A stretch of DNA of 64,000 nt from Cephalopachus bancanus (GCA_027257055.1 JAPVLO010000123.1:2480001-2544000); one strand, 5' to 3'; numbered from the stretch's first letter, positions 11,011-22,689 are shown. Numbers and translations: made by a program. Notes: generated from the letters alone by a model not told the origin.

Positions 11011-12494
11011 CGGAGCTCTGATGAGAAGCCTGATACCCCAGCTCTTGCCATTTAACATGCATGGGGCAGAGCCACTGGGTGTGACTGCTCAGTCCTCCCA
11101 GCCACACCCAGACATATTAGAGGTGTCACCATGGTAATGATCAAGGACAGGAGCTCTGTTAGAAGGGCATCATCCTCAAACATCCAGCAATGATGGAATA
11201 TGATTATGCAGGTCTTTTGGGTAACAGAGGGGAGACTTCAGTTGCAAAACAGGGGAGTATATTATTGCTGTCACACTAGGATACTGTGTTTTGAAAGTTA
11301 AACATCTGTGAAGAATTAATTTTCTGATTGTCTCCTGCAGAGTCCAAGGCATCTCTTCCCCTATTCTGTTATTTTTAACAAGTTGACAAATTGGCTAATT
11401 CTCTTGGAAATGTTTTGATTTGAGGAAATGGACACTTTACACAATTCTCTTAGAAAAGAAAGAAAGCAGATTTCCAAACACATTATCAATAAGCAGGACA
11501 TTTGGACCCTGTGATCAGAAATGGAGAAGACATGGTGAGCTCTTGGGTTCAGATGTTCAATGAAGTATTTGAAAGAAATGATGGAGAATGAGCATTGGCA
11601 GGACGCTTTCTTCCTCTAGATGACTGTAGGACCATTGAAGGGCAGGCCTAAAGCCAACTTGGATCTCAAGTCTACCTGAAGTAGTCAAGTTCACTGCCTT
11701 GAACTGTCAGGGAACAGAGACAGAGACATACTCAAGTGTCACTCGAGCTGCCCCTTGAGGGCATGGCCATGTCCTGCTTTTCTCTTAGCATAGGTCTGGT
11801 CTGTCATAGATTGTATTTTGTTGAAATGAAATGGTTTTTAGGGACCCAAATCCATTTTCCTACATTGAAATCAGGTGACATCTAGAGATCTAGACTTAAC
11901 CAGGACAGTTTCGTGGGGGTGGGAAGAGTGAGCCTGGGAGCAGTCTGGAGGGAGTTGTGTCTGTCACGAAGCCATTGGATAGCTACCCCAAAAATGGGTC
12001 ATGAAGGTGCCCTCAATGGGAAGGAGGAACACAGAACAGAAATGTCACTGACCTCATAATTTTGCTGAAATTTGATCCTGGTTCCCTAGCCCATCCCTCT
12101 AAAACCTATTTCCTACAGCAAAAACTGCAGGTTTAATACCCCAGCTTCAAATGTCTCCAGAAACTCAGGTTCCTATGGGATCCTACCTCCAGAGATAAAA
12201 GACAGAGTGAATTCAGTTCTCTTAAAAATTATCATCTGACTTCGTTTTTGACCTCCTTCCTGATTTCTAATTTTGTCAAATAAACCCACATACCTTAAAA
12301 CCATGCCCTGCACCCATCAGTGTCTCAACTCATTTGAAGTACCATTGGAGGGGTGGAAGGGAGCTCACCCAGTTCAGCTGGCTTTCTTGCACCAGAGCAC
12401 CTCCGTGTCTCAGGGACCAGACAGGAGAGGGAAGACAGGGTGTCCTCTGACTGCCATTAGGAAGATAAAAAAGCAGAGAGCACAGAGCCAGGGA
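11011..12494. other. Unique sequence, no gene seen
   Basis: About 1.5 kb of unique DNA. No recognisable repeat, exon or RNA gene. The open frame at 12273-12548 has no family features. Confidence 0.5.
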
Positions 12495-12670
12495 GGCCAG
12501 TTAAAGTGTGCATGGAATGTTGAGACCAATGTTCTTATTCTATATTAGAGGCAACTGGAGCACAGGAAGATAAGTGATGGGCCTTGGGTTGCATCAGACA
12601 GTGGCAGAGATAGGGCTAGAACAGGGTTCTTTGACCTCTAGACAGCAGCACCCTAATCAGTAGATCACAC
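12495..12670 (-). repeat. MIR fragment
   Basis: Worn reverse MIR: GAGCACAGGAAGATAAGTGA, TGGGTTGCATC and GGCAGAGATAGGGCTAGAAC. Confidence 0.5.
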
Positions 12671-12794
12671 CAGGTTCCTGGTTGTCTGATGAAAAGGTCT
12701 CACCAATTCCCTTAGTTAGAAAATAAAAATAAAAATTCCAGGCTTCCTAACCTTAGGAAATCCTCCTAATTAAAAAAAAAAAAGCAATATAGAT

Positions 12795-13090
12795 TTTTTT
12801 TTTTTTTGAGTTGGAGTCTCACTCTATCTCCCAGACTGGAGTGCAGTGGCCGCTCCTGGCCATCGCAGCCTCGACCTGCTGGGCTCCAGCGATCCTTCTG
12901 CCTCAGTCTTCCAAGTAGCTGGAACTACAGGTGCGCACTACCACACCTGGCTAATTTTTTTTTTTAATTTATTGTAGAGATGAGGTCTCACCAAGTTGCC
13001 CAGGCGGGTCTCAAATCCACGGGCTCAGGCAATCCACTCACTTCAGCCTCCCAAGGCACAGGATTACAGGCTGAGTCACCGAGCCTGGCC
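12795..13090 (-). mobile_element. Alu dimer, lineage-type, reverse
   Basis: Reverse Alu with a T tail at 12794-12807 and 5' end at GAGCCTGGCC. AATATAGAT before the tail (about 12786-12794) recurs directly after (13091-13099), a target-site duplication. Confidence 0.92.
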
Positions 13091-13149
13091 AATATAGATG
13101 TTGCACGGCTTAAACCATATCAGTTTGTAGGGATTAATTTGGAAAACTC

Positions 13150-13260
13150 CTACGATGTATACACATATGTGCATTTATGTATATGTACATGTGTGTATTA
13201 TGTATGTGATTGTACAGGTGATTGTGCATGTGTGTCTACATGTGCATGTGTATTTTGGCT
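13150..13260. repeat. Degenerate TG/ATGTGT-rich repeat
   Basis: Purine-pyrimidine alternating tract rich in TGTG, ATGT and TGCATG. Open frames over it (rich in Cys, Met, Val and Tyr) are artefacts of the repeat. Confidence 0.7.
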
Positions 13261-14464
13261 GGGGCAGTGGGGTCACTAGGGTTGGGGAGGAGGAGGATGG
13301 GGCTAATCTCAGGTATCAGAGTGCCTGGCCCGTGCTCTTGTGCCACTGCCCTTCACTCGTACCCAGGAGAACCGGCCCCTCCAGACAGAGGGGCACCAGA
13401 CGAAGACACCACTGCCCTCTACTGTACTGGGAGGTGAATACTGCTGATGGACCAGCCTTACCTTGTCCCAGGTGGGACAAGGACGCTGAAATGAAATAAA
13501 AAGCTGTGCCCCATCATAGCCCTCAGTGGATCCACCCCTCCTGAAGTCATTCCACTTTACCTTTGAACTTCCTAGCTGTAGGTGATAGAGCAAAAGCTCC
13601 TGGTGCTTGACTGAAGGTCAGGTCCGTCATTTCCATGGGTTCCCCTGTCAGGGTCTGAAGATGCTGCAATAGTTGTAGTAAAGATTGCATTGCATCTCTT
13701 ATCTTCCTGGTCTTGTTGGGGCTCAGCATTCAGAATTCTTCTGGTATCACTCAGCTTGAATATTCTTTGAAGGTAAGGCCCCTGTTGGTCTTGGGCTTAT
13801 CCTCTCGCCTCTGCAAAGAAGCTGTAGCACCCTTGGGAAAGAAGCTCAGATACTACTTCCAAATGAAAACACCCCACATCTGCACAGTGTGCTACAACTT
13901 GTCAACTGTGTTCTGATTAGTTGACTCAGATGATCTTTACCAACTTGTGATTAAACAGAACAGCAGCTATTGTCATTCAACAAATAGGGAAACTGAGTCC
14001 CAGGTTTGGTTCTCTTTGAGTGACTTGGAGGTGATTAACTAAGACATAAATTGTATCTCCAGTTGGAATGAAATTCACCAGGCTTTAAATTAAAATAAGT
14101 GAGCTATAAGATCTAGTGCCAAGCAAAACATTCAGCAATTAACCAGGTACTAAATGAGGGCAAAATTCATACCAGTGCTGTTCTGCTGCTTTCTCACAAC
14201 CCTGAGGCATTAGCTTACAATTTAACTCTTGAGTTCTAGAGTAGGTCCTTTTTTAACAGGGTCACCAGAGAGTCTTATGGTTGGTAACTACTTAACTAAC
14301 ATCTTTTCTTTTGATAATAAAAATGTTTGTAGGTTTTTGGTCTTTACAGATATTTTGTTTTATCTTTCCAATATGTTTGTAATGTGAAGGCATATGTTAC
14401 CATTGCTCTCATTTTGTTGATGCAGAAATAAGGTCTGAAGAACTTTTATACCTTTAGCAATCTA
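13261..14464. other. Unique sequence, no gene seen
   Basis: Several short frames on both strands overlap at 13.3-13.7 kb, but none shows a domain or splice context. 13965-14040 faintly recalls a MIR core (GGGAAACTGAGTCCCAGG). The rest is AT-rich and unassigned. Confidence 0.45.
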
Positions 14465-14715
14465 TGTTTGACCTGGTGTTTATTCTGTGCCAGACACTCT
14501 CCTTGTCCAGAGACTATAACAGAGGACAAGATGGCCATGATTTTGGCTCTCACGGATCTCACAGCCAAGTGGGAAAGAGAGAAAAAAAGATAAGTACCTA
14601 CTCAAGTTGATGAATGCATATTGTGATGAGTGCCATGAACTTGAACCTAGTGCCGGTGCCATGAGCACAAATGGCCAGAGAAATTCACTGGTTAAGTGGA
14701 GTTGGTCCAGCATGT
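14465..14715 (+). repeat. Old LINE-like (L2-type) fragment, tentative
   Basis: TTTATTCTGTGCCAGACACT, then GACAAGATGGCC, TCTCACAGCCAAGTGGGAAA and TGATGAGTGCCATGAAC follow the order of a common ancient interspersed repeat. The family name is uncertain. Confidence 0.4.
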
Positions 14716-15084
14716 GGGGTGGTTACACAGATAGTTGGAGGCAAAGTGGAGACTTTTATTGTCTCCTTTGTGTGAGTCTCTAGTTTCTTACTGCTTTCCC
14801 CCTCATTCTTCTCTCACTCTCTGTCCAAACTTAACTGCCTTGATTTTCTAGGACCGCAGCTCCTCTCACCTCTGTCTTATTGCTTCTGCTGTACTCCTCA
14901 CCTGGTATGCCTATGCCTGTATCTCTACAAAGCTTTATAATTGTTTACAAAATTTTTAAATTGTGTTTATGAACTTAAATTTGTCAGCAGGTGAGGTAAA
15001 TGAATAACATGAACCAACATACTATCAAGTGGTGGTGACTTGGCCAACTGGAGTGTAGCTGCCTCTATCATGCCCAAGCCCAGT
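14716..15084. other. Unassigned sequence
   Basis: Pyrimidine-rich text possibly from L2, followed by AT-rich unique DNA. No gene seen. Confidence 0.35.
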
Positions 15085-15275
15085 GCTATATGACAGAACT
15101 TTCTGCAATGATGGAAATAGTCTATAACTGCACTGTCCGCTACGTTAGTCACTAGTGATATAATACTAGTGTGACTGAGAAATTAAAATTTTAATTTATT
15201 TAATTTTAATTTAAAGTTATATAGCCATATGTGGCTAGTGGGCTATCATATTGGACAATGCAGCTCTAGTAATTT
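15085..15275. mobile_element. hAT-type MITE, copy 1
   Basis: AACTGCACTGTCCGCTACGT, AGTCACTAGTG, an AT-rich centre, and ATATGTGGCTAGTGGGC near the end. The ends are partly complementary to each other. Another copy lies at 35.4 kb. Family name not certain. Confidence 0.6.
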
Positions 15276-16929
15276 GTTTCCATTATGGAATGTGGGCCCA
15301 ATATTGCCAGATATCCCATTTTTCAAAAGAAACCAGATTTATGGATTCTTACATTTGAAATCTAAGATTTTTAAATGTTGTCAAGAAATTCAAATTTTAA
15401 AGATACCACTGTGAGTTACTCCTGGCTCTGGAATAGATATACTTTTCCTTATTCCTTCTGCTAAGTACAACTAAAAACCTGGACATTATATATAACATGA
15501 GCATAAGAAGACTCTGAAAAGTAGAGAGAAGTAGACAGATTCAGTTTCACAGGACACAAGATGTGACACAGTGGTGATTTCCCTGGGCTTTCTTTTTATA
15601 TCACGTATCCCAGACTTGGAATTGAAGATATCAGCAACCCCAGAACACCAATGGACACAGAAAAACTAAACCCCAATAAAAGCTTGCTCTCTCTGACCAA
15701 GGTACCAGGAAATGGTTAGCCTAGAGACACATAAAACTTTTAGACAATAACTACTTTACGCCAGCTGAATACTGTAGGAAAAACTGTGGTCCCACTTCCA
15801 CCCATGCCAAGAAAGGCCAAATGAAAAGCCTTAACTTCCACCCTCATAAGGCTGTAATGGGGCACCCAACTCCCTGTTGGGGTGATATCAGAGCAAGCCA
15901 AGTAGAGAACTCATGGTCAACTTCTTCTTCCTCCCCTATTCAACCATGTGTGAGTGGAGACCATTTGAGGAACTTGGTAGCTTGGATGTCTACCTCCATC
16001 CGGCAGTAATAAGGGTCCATTTCCCTCCATGCTGGAGTGGTACCAGAGGAAGTCTAGTGGAGGGTCAGGACTTCAAATGTTGAAAGAAAGAAAAAAAAAC
16101 CTATCAACCCAGAATCCTATATCCAGTGAAAATATCCTTCAGAAATGAAGGAGAAAAACCCCAAGACATTCTTAAATGAAGGAAACTTAATAGAATTTGT
16201 CACTAGAAGATTTCCCCTAAGGCATAAAGGATCTTCCTAAAGGAAGTTCTCTGAACAGAAAGTAAATTATTAAAAAAAGAAAACTTGGAACATCAGGAAG
16301 AAAATGCAAAAGCCAAAATACAGGTGAATGCAACATTCTTTCCTTCTTGAGTTTTCTAAATTATGTTTGACAGCCAAAATAAAAATTATAAAACAGCAAA
16401 ATGTGATTCTAAATGTAAGAAAGTTTTAAAGATAATTATATTTTGAATGGGGGGAGGGTAAGGACATGTTAAGGGAGGCAGGTTTTTTATACTTCATGCA
16501 ACCTGATCAAATCACAACACTATTAGACTGTGACAATTTATGTGCATATAATATAATATCTAAAGTAATCATTAATAAATAAAAATCTATAAAAAGTACA
16601 AAAGCATTATAGATAAATAAAAACTGAATTGTAAAAGATGTTCAAGAAAGGCAGAAAGGAAGAAAACAAGGCAAGAGAAAAGAAGGCAGGAAGGAGAAAA
16701 CAGATAACCAAAAAAAAAAAAAATAGAGAACAGAAAACAAAAAGCAAAATGGCAGACTAAAGACCTATTATATAAATAATTATATTAAATATAAATGGTT
16801 TAAAAGACAGAGACTAACAGAGTGGATTAAAAAATATATCCCAGCTATATGCTGTCTAACAATTCACTTCAAATGTAATTATGGGGGCGGGTTAAAAATC
16901 TAAAAAATAAAAAAAGATATATCATGCAA

Positions 16930-16933
<4 letters not shown>

Positions 16934-16961
<28 letters not shown>

Positions 16962-17255
16962 ATTTCTTTTTTTAGTTGGAGTCTCATTCTGTTGCCTAGG
17001 CTGGAGTGTAGTGGCACAATCACAACCACTGCAACCTTGACCTGCTGGGCTCAGGTAATCTATCCACCTCAGCCCTCCACATAGCTGGAACTACAGGTGT
17101 GCACTACCATTCCTGGCTAATTTTTTGATTTATTGTAGAGACCAGGTCTTGCCAAGTTGCCCAGGCTGGTTTTGAACCCCTGGGCTCAGACAATACTCTC
17201 ACCTCGGACTCCCAAAATGCTGGGATTACAGACTTGAGCCACCGCAGCCAGCACT
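16934..17255 (-). mobile_element. Alu dimer in L1, with (TG)n tail
   Basis: Reverse Alu inserted in the old L1. CATGCAAATAT is repeated exactly at 16923-16933 and 17256-17266, so the insertion limits are certain. The tail side carries a (TG)n microsatellite at about 16934-16960. Confidence 0.95.
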
Positions 17256-17996
17256 CATGCAAATATTAATCAAAGGAAAGCAGGAGTGTCTACAATAATA
17301 GATAAAATAGACTTCAGAGCGAAGAATCAGAAACAGAGACAGACATTATATAACCATAAAAAGATCAAACCACTAAGAAGTCATAGCAATCCTAAATGGT
17401 AATACCCCAAACAAAAAAGCAGCAAAATATGTGAAACAAAAACTGACAGAATCGAAAAGAGAAATAGACAAACCCACAATCACAGAAGGAGACTTGAAAA
17501 TCATTGTCTCACTAATTTATAGAACAACTAGGCAGAAAATGAACAAGGATATAGAAGAATTCCACAACGTTGACCAACAGAATCTACTCAACATTTGCAG
17601 AACAACCCATCCAACAACAGCAAAATACATTCAATTTAGATAAAATGGGCCAGTTCCTTGAAAAACATAAATGAATACTACTCACTCAATATTAAATAGA
17701 TAATCTGAATAGTATTCTATTGAGAAAGTTGAGTGCATAGTTTTTAAAAACCCCCCAAAACATTTTCAGACTTAGATGATTTCATTGAAAAATTTATCAA
17801 ATGTTTAAAAAATAATATCAATACACATCTCTTCCCAACAACAGAAGAGGAGGAAACACTTAAACATTTCATTTTATGAAGTTAGGATTAACTTGATAAC
17901 AAAACTAGACAGACAGTACATAAAAGAAAACTAAAGACTAATATCTCTCATATAGTTAGATACAAAAATCCTTACAAAATATTAGTTGATAGAATT

Positions 17997-17998
<2 letters not shown>

Positions 17999-18048
<50 letters not shown>
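17999..18048. repeat. (CA)n microsatellite in L1
   Basis: About 25 uninterrupted CA units within the L1 reverse transcriptase region, upstream of CATGATCATGTGGGGTTTAT. This is a different L1 site from the CA tracts at 24.46 and 40.7 kb. Confidence 0.97.
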
Positions 18049-18053
<5 letters not shown>

Positions 18054-18611
18054 GAAGAACTATAAGGACAATACAGCATGATCATGTGGGGTTTATTCCA
18101 GGTATGAAAGACTGGGTCAATATTTGAAAATCAACCAATAAAAGGCACCATATCAACTGGCTAAAGAAGAAAAATTACAGAATTTGACAAAATTCTGCTT
18201 CTATTCATTTAAAAAGCTCTCAGAAAACTAGAAGTAGAGAGGAACTCCAACTTGATAAAGAGCATATATGAAAAGGCTACTGCCAAAATTACACTTAATA
18301 AAAAAAAATTCTTTCTCCCTAAGATTGAGAATGAAGCAAGGATATCCACTGTTACCGTATTCAATATAGTGCAAATGCAATAAGGCAGAAAAAGGAAATA
18401 AAAGGCATATAAGAAAGGAAAAAATGGGAGTGTCCTTATTGGCAGATAACATGATTGTTGATGTAGAACATCTTTTAAAATTTATAAAAAATTAAAACAA
18501 ACAAACAAAACTCTTAGAACTAATAAGTGGATTCAGCAAGGTCACAAAGATATAAGATAAATGTTAAAAATTAATTGTATTTTTATATTCCAGCAATAAA
18601 CATGTGGACTG

Positions 18612-19312
18612 AAATTAAAAATGTGATCTTCAGTGTGGTGGTGTTGGAGATGGGGCCTATCAAGAGGTGTTTGGGTCACGGGAATGGATTTCTTATGAAT
18701 GGCTTGGTGTCATTCTTACAGTAAAGTGAGTTCTCCTTTTTCTCTTGTGAATAGATTCATTTTCACAAAAGTGGGTTGTTATAAAGTCAGGATTATAGGG
18801 CTTTCCCCTCCTTACATGTGTCCACTTCCCCTTTGACTTTTCATCATGTTGTAATGTAGCACGAAATCCCTCACCAGAGCAGGGCAGATATTGGTGTCAT
18901 GCTTTTTTTCTTTTTTTTTTCTTTTTTTTTGAGTTGGAGTGTCACTCCGTTACCCAAGTTGGAGTGGAACGGCACGCTCACGACCACCCCAGCATCGACC
19001 TGCTGGGCTCCGGCAGTCTTTCCGCCTATGCTTTCCAAGTAGCTGGAACTACAGGTGCGTGCTATCACACCCCCGTTAATTTTTTTGATTTATTGTAGAG
19101 ACAAGGTCTCCAAATCATGGGCTCAGGTATTCCTCTCACCTCGGCCTCCCAAAGTGATGGATTTACAGGCTTGAGCCACCACGCCCGGCCAGTGCCATCC
19201 TTTTTATACTTCCCAACCCATAGCATCTGGAGCTAAATTAAATTTTTTTCTTCATGAATTACCCAGCTTGAGATATTGTATTAAAGCAACACAAAATGGA
19301 CTAAAACAAGAT
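18612..19312 (+). mobile_element. MaLR-type LTR split by an Alu
   Basis: LTR of the MST/MLT group. The 5' half has TGTGGTGGTGTTGGAGATGG, GGTGTTTGGGTCACGG and CTTATGAATGGCTTGGTGTC; the 3' half has AATTACCCAGCTTGAGATAT and ends near ACAAAATGGACTAAAAC. The two halves are separated by a reverse Alu (18903-19190). The LTR itself lies in the old L1. Confidence 0.82.
18903..19190 (-). mobile_element. Alu dimer nested in LTR
   Basis: Reverse Alu with a T-rich tail (18903-18930) and 5' end at CACGCCCGGCC. Flanks GTGTCATGC and GTGCCATCC are a decayed target-site duplication. Three nesting levels: Alu in LTR in L1. Confidence 0.92.
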
Positions 19313-19636
19313 TTAATAAAATTCATTTCAATATCTCTGCCGACATTTTTTCAGATATAGATAAGATTATTCAAAAATGTATATGAAAAGGCAAAATAAC
19401 TACAATAGCTTTAAAAAAACATTGAAAAAGAAGAATAAAGTAGGGGGAACCAGTCTACTCAATTTCAAAACTTATTATATAGCTACAGCAATTAAGACTA
19501 TATCTTAATTTATGGCAGAAGAATAAACACATAGATCAATGGAACAGAGAGAACAGAAATAGGACCACACTTTGCCCAACTGATTTTTGGCAATGGTATT
19601 AAAAAGCGACTCAATGGAGAGAAAAGATAGCCTTTT

Positions 19637-19719
19637 TTTTTTTTTTTTTTGAGAAAGCAGGATTTATTGAGAAGACAGAGAAGCACCCACAGTGGGAGGG
19701 GGCCCAAAGGGGTTGCCTC
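19637..19719 (-). mobile_element. Short LTR-derived, L1-mobilised element, copy 1
   Basis: On the minus strand: about 69 bases of LTR-like text ending in the poly(A) signal AATAAA and TCCTGCTTTCTC, followed by an 18-T (A on the minus strand) tail at 19633-19650. AGCCTTTT flanks it on both sides (19629-19636 and 19720-19727), splitting L1 text that otherwise reads straight through. A poly(A) tail plus target duplication is the mark of L1-driven retroposition, and the AATAAA-containing core looks like an LTR R region. A second copy with the same 5' limit is at 28.46 kb. This fits the LTR-derived TINE class described in tarsier (as I recall); that assignment is inference. Confidence 0.72.
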
Positions 19720-20073
19720 AGCCTTTTCAATAAACGGTGCTGAAGTGATTGGATAACAATAAGCAAAACAAAAAGAAAAACTGAAAACTTTGACTTAAGT
19801 CTCACATCTTATACAAAACTTAACCTAAAATAAACCATTGATTTAAATGTAAAACTATAAAACTTTTACATTTATTAAATATTAATTTACATTATAAAAT
19901 ATTTATTATATATTAATTTACATTATAAAATATTAAATAAAAACTTTAGGATCTAGAGTTAGGCAAGGCATCCTTGGACAAAAGCATAATCTATACCAAA
20001 AAATTGATAGATTTGACTTCATTAAAAACTTTTGTTCTGAGAGAGTCTGCTATGAGGAAGGATAGAAAATAAT

Positions 20074-20650
20074 TATGGGGGGGCAAAAAACCCTCCCATA
20101 ATTCTTATTTGCAAAACATTCTGTATTTATTCTTACGTGTTTAAACTTCAGTCATCTTCAAAGTACTCTCCGTTTGATACAATACACCTATCAAGATGCT
20201 TTTTCCATTGCTCAAAACAGTTTTGAACTTGTCAATTTTGATGCCTTTTAGTGCTTCTGCCATTTTCTGTTTCACATCTTCCACATGGCCAAAATGTTTT
20301 CCTTTGATAACTTTTTTCATCCATGGAAACAAACAAACAAAAAAGTCATTCTGGGTGAGTTCAGGTGACTAGGGAGGGTGGGGCATGGGGATCATGCTGT
20401 TTTTGTTCAAAAACGGTTGAACACTCAGTGTGGTGTGGGCAGGTGTACTTGCAAATCACCCATCATGAAATGGGCAAAAGTACTGAAAAAAAATCTCCAA
20501 AAAAATTCACTGAAACTGAACACAGCCTCTCACAATGCTACCTGATACACTAATGCTGATGGGTTCTTTGAGCGCTTAGTAAGGGAAGCCTGTACAACAA
20601 GGGGCCCAACCTCCAAAAGAAAACTCCGGGTTTTTTGGATTCCCCTTATA
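20074..20650 (-). mobile_element. Deleted mariner-type DNA transposon
   Basis: About 577 bases flanked by TA on both sides, inserted in the old L1, whose text resumes at CAACCACACATCC. Terminal repeats are imperfect but share TAT, a G run and CAAAAAACCC at each end. The 3' part holds the end of a mariner transposase (minus strand); the 5' part is leader sequence, and most of the transposase, including the catalytic DDE/D region, is missing. Normal mariners are about 1.3 kb, so this is an internal-deletion derivative. Confidence 0.83.
20141..20332 (-). pseudogene. Mariner transposase C-terminal remnant
   Basis: Tc1/mariner transposases cut and paste their element at TA sites. The frame reads FPWMKKVIKGKHFGHVEDVK then AEALKGIKIDKFK, the usual segment after the catalytic domain. 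After KFK it shifts: in the +1 frame the text continues NCFEQWKKHLDRC and ends YFEDD plus stop, the normal mariner C terminus. So a single base has been lost near 20224. No catalytic residues remain. The subfamily is not determined by eye. Confidence 0.85.
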
Positions 20651-21640
20651 CAACCACACATCCAACACAAAACCAATATCTAGAATACATAAATAATTAT
20701 GAAAATTCAACATCAAAAGACAATCTGATTAAAAAGCGTGCAAAAGACATGAACAGACATTTCACTGAAGAGGATGAGTAGCTGGCAAATAAGCGCATGT
20801 AAAGATTTCAACTTCAGCCATTAAAAAAATGAAAATTAAAACTACAGTGAGCTATTATTACACACCCATCAGAATGGCTAAAAATAAAAGTGGTGACAAT
20901 ACCAAACACTGCTGTGGATGTAGAGAAACTGAATCACTCATGCATTGTCAAGTGAGAATGTAAAATGGTATAGCATCTTGGAAAACTGTTTGGCAGTTTG
21001 CTAAAATACTAAACATACAATTACCATACAACCCAGCAATTGCTCTCCTGGGCAGTTATCCCAGAGAAAGGAAAACCGTGTTCACATAAAAACCTGTATA
21101 CAAGTGTTTATAGCAGCCTTATTCATAATAGTCAGAAGACTGAAAACAGCCTAGATGTCCTTTAAAGGGAGAATAGTTGAATAAACTATGATACATCCAT
21201 GCCACGGAACACTATTCAGCAATAAAAAGGAGTGGACTGTTGATGAATGCAACAACATGAACATATTTCCAGAAAATTATGCTAAGCGAAAAAGCCAATC
21301 TCATTGTTCATACTGTATGATTTCATTTAGAGAAAGTCTTGAAATGATAAAATTATAGAGATGGAGAACAGATTAGTGGTTGTTAGTTGTTAAAGTGGGA
21401 ATGAGGGCCAAGAAGTTGATGTGACTATAAAAGAAAACACCAGTGACCTCATGTTGTGATGATGGACGTGCTGGATATTTTGACTGTATAAATTCTAATA
21501 TCCTGATTGTGATATTGAACTATTTGCAAGATATTACCATTGAGGTAAACTGGGTAAAGGGTACATGAGGTCTCTCCATATTATTCCTTACAACTGCATG
21601 TAAACCTACAATGATCTCAAAATAAAATGGTTAAAGAAAT

Positions 21641-21919
21641 ATATTGCAAAGGCCAAATAAAGATGTATTTGCTGGCAAAAGATGACCACTGTTTTGTGAT
21701 TTATGCCTTAAAGAATATTTCAAATGCCGTCTCTTTTATTGAGTCTTTTCTGGTTCTTTCATTTACAGGCAATCTATTTCCTTGGTTGTTTGGAGCACAC
21801 TGTGATTCTTTTATGGCACTTAGATTTTTTTCCTAATTTGTATAGTTTTACATTATATATGAGTCATATCACCCTAGTTGTGAGCTTTTACTATATTTTT
21901 CATTTGTTGAAATTCCATT
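21641..21919. other. Unassigned AT-rich sequence
   Basis: Follows the L1 3' end. No recognised feature. Confidence 0.4.
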
Positions 21920-21932
21920 TGGGTAAATTTTC

Positions 21933-22234
21933 TTTTCTTCTCTTTTTCTTTTTTTTTTTGAGTTGGAGTCTTACTCTGTCTCCCAGGCTGTGCAGTGGCA
22001 CACTCACGGCCACCTTGGTGTCGACCTCCTGGGCTACGGCAATCCTTTCTCCTTAGTCTTCCAAGTAGCTGGAACTACAGGTGTGCACTACTGTGCCTGG
22101 CTAATTTTTGATTTATTGTAGAGACGTGGTCTCGCCAAGTTGCCCGGGCTGGTCTCGAACCCATGACTCAGGCAATCCACTCGCCTCGGCCTCCCAAAGT
22201 GCTGAGATTACAGGCTGAGCCACCGAGTCCGGTC
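21933..22234 (-). mobile_element. Alu dimer, lineage-type, reverse
   Basis: Reverse Alu bounded by an exact 13-base duplication, TGGGTAAATTTTC, at 21920-21932 and 22235-22247. Full two-arm structure with the CTAATTTTTGATTTATTG junction. Confidence 0.95.
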
Positions 22235-22247
22235 TGGGTAAATTTTC

Positions 22248-22689
22248 AAATCTACTTTTTCTTCCCCCCGCCTCATGTTATTGATTCTTGTTTTTTTAAT
22301 AATGTAGAAAACACACATTTTATTGTCTCCTCTGTAGTTCAATTAACTAATTTTTTTGAGTCTAATATTAGTTTACTTTATCTTTTTTCTCACTTATGGT
22401 AGATTATTTCTTCTTGTGTTGTACAGGTTTACACTGAGAGAATATCTTCAGTGAGACTCTGTGGGAATCCTGTGAAGTCTATGCTGAAAGTGTTTCCTCT
22501 TCGTGGAATGATTTTGCATTAATTTCTTCCAGGGGCCCCAGGAGAAGTACCCACTGAGGACCATTTGTAATGTTAATTCCTTGGCTTGAAGATTGCTATA
22601 CTGTAGGTAGTATAAATATGAACCCTAAGCCAAGGTACACATTGTCAATGGGAGCCTTCTTATTTTCTTTTCTATCCAAAGCCTAGGTT
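22248..22689. other. Unassigned sequence
   Basis: Pyrimidine-rich then mixed unique DNA. No gene seen; a very old L1 piece is possible. Confidence 0.35.

Larger units (their letters stand above)
16749..21300 (+). pseudogene. L1 ORF2 pseudogene (endonuclease-reverse transcriptase)
   Basis: Remnant of the L1 ORF2 protein, which nicks target DNA and reverse-transcribes L1 RNA. The first ATG of the region lies at about 16749 in AAAATGGCAGAC, the usual ORF2 start context. An endonuclease fragment can be read at 17431-17643 (IDKPTITEGDLKIIVS, then YRTTRQKMNKDIEEF). Downstream, antisense frames are shadows. Many stops, frameshifts and at least four insertions show that it is long dead. The 3' limit is approximate. 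Confidence 0.8.
15420..21640 (+). mobile_element. Old full-length-like L1 (L1M), heavily interrupted
   Basis: Forward L1 running from a 5'UTR-like region (CTGCTAAGTACAACTAAAAA, homologous to the reverse L1 end near 25.8 kb), through the ORF1 3' part (ATCCTATATCCAGTGAAAAT), ORF2 endonuclease and reverse transcriptase remnants, to a 3'UTR ending near CTCAAAATAAAATGG at about 21630. All frames are broken. Later insertions, in map order: an Alu (16.9 kb), a CA tract (18.0 kb), a MaLR LTR with its own Alu (18.6-19.3 kb), a short LTR-derived retroposed piece (19.6 kb) and a mariner remnant (20.1-20.65 kb). Each interrupts L1 text that resumes on the far side. Confidence 0.88.

Noticed and set aside
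10778..11137. Open frame of 119 codons
   Set aside because: Partly a reverse MIR; no domain or splice context.
20074..20650. Assignment to MADE1 or HSMAR1
   Set aside because: The terminal sequences and the transposase C terminus as read do not match those families as I know them.
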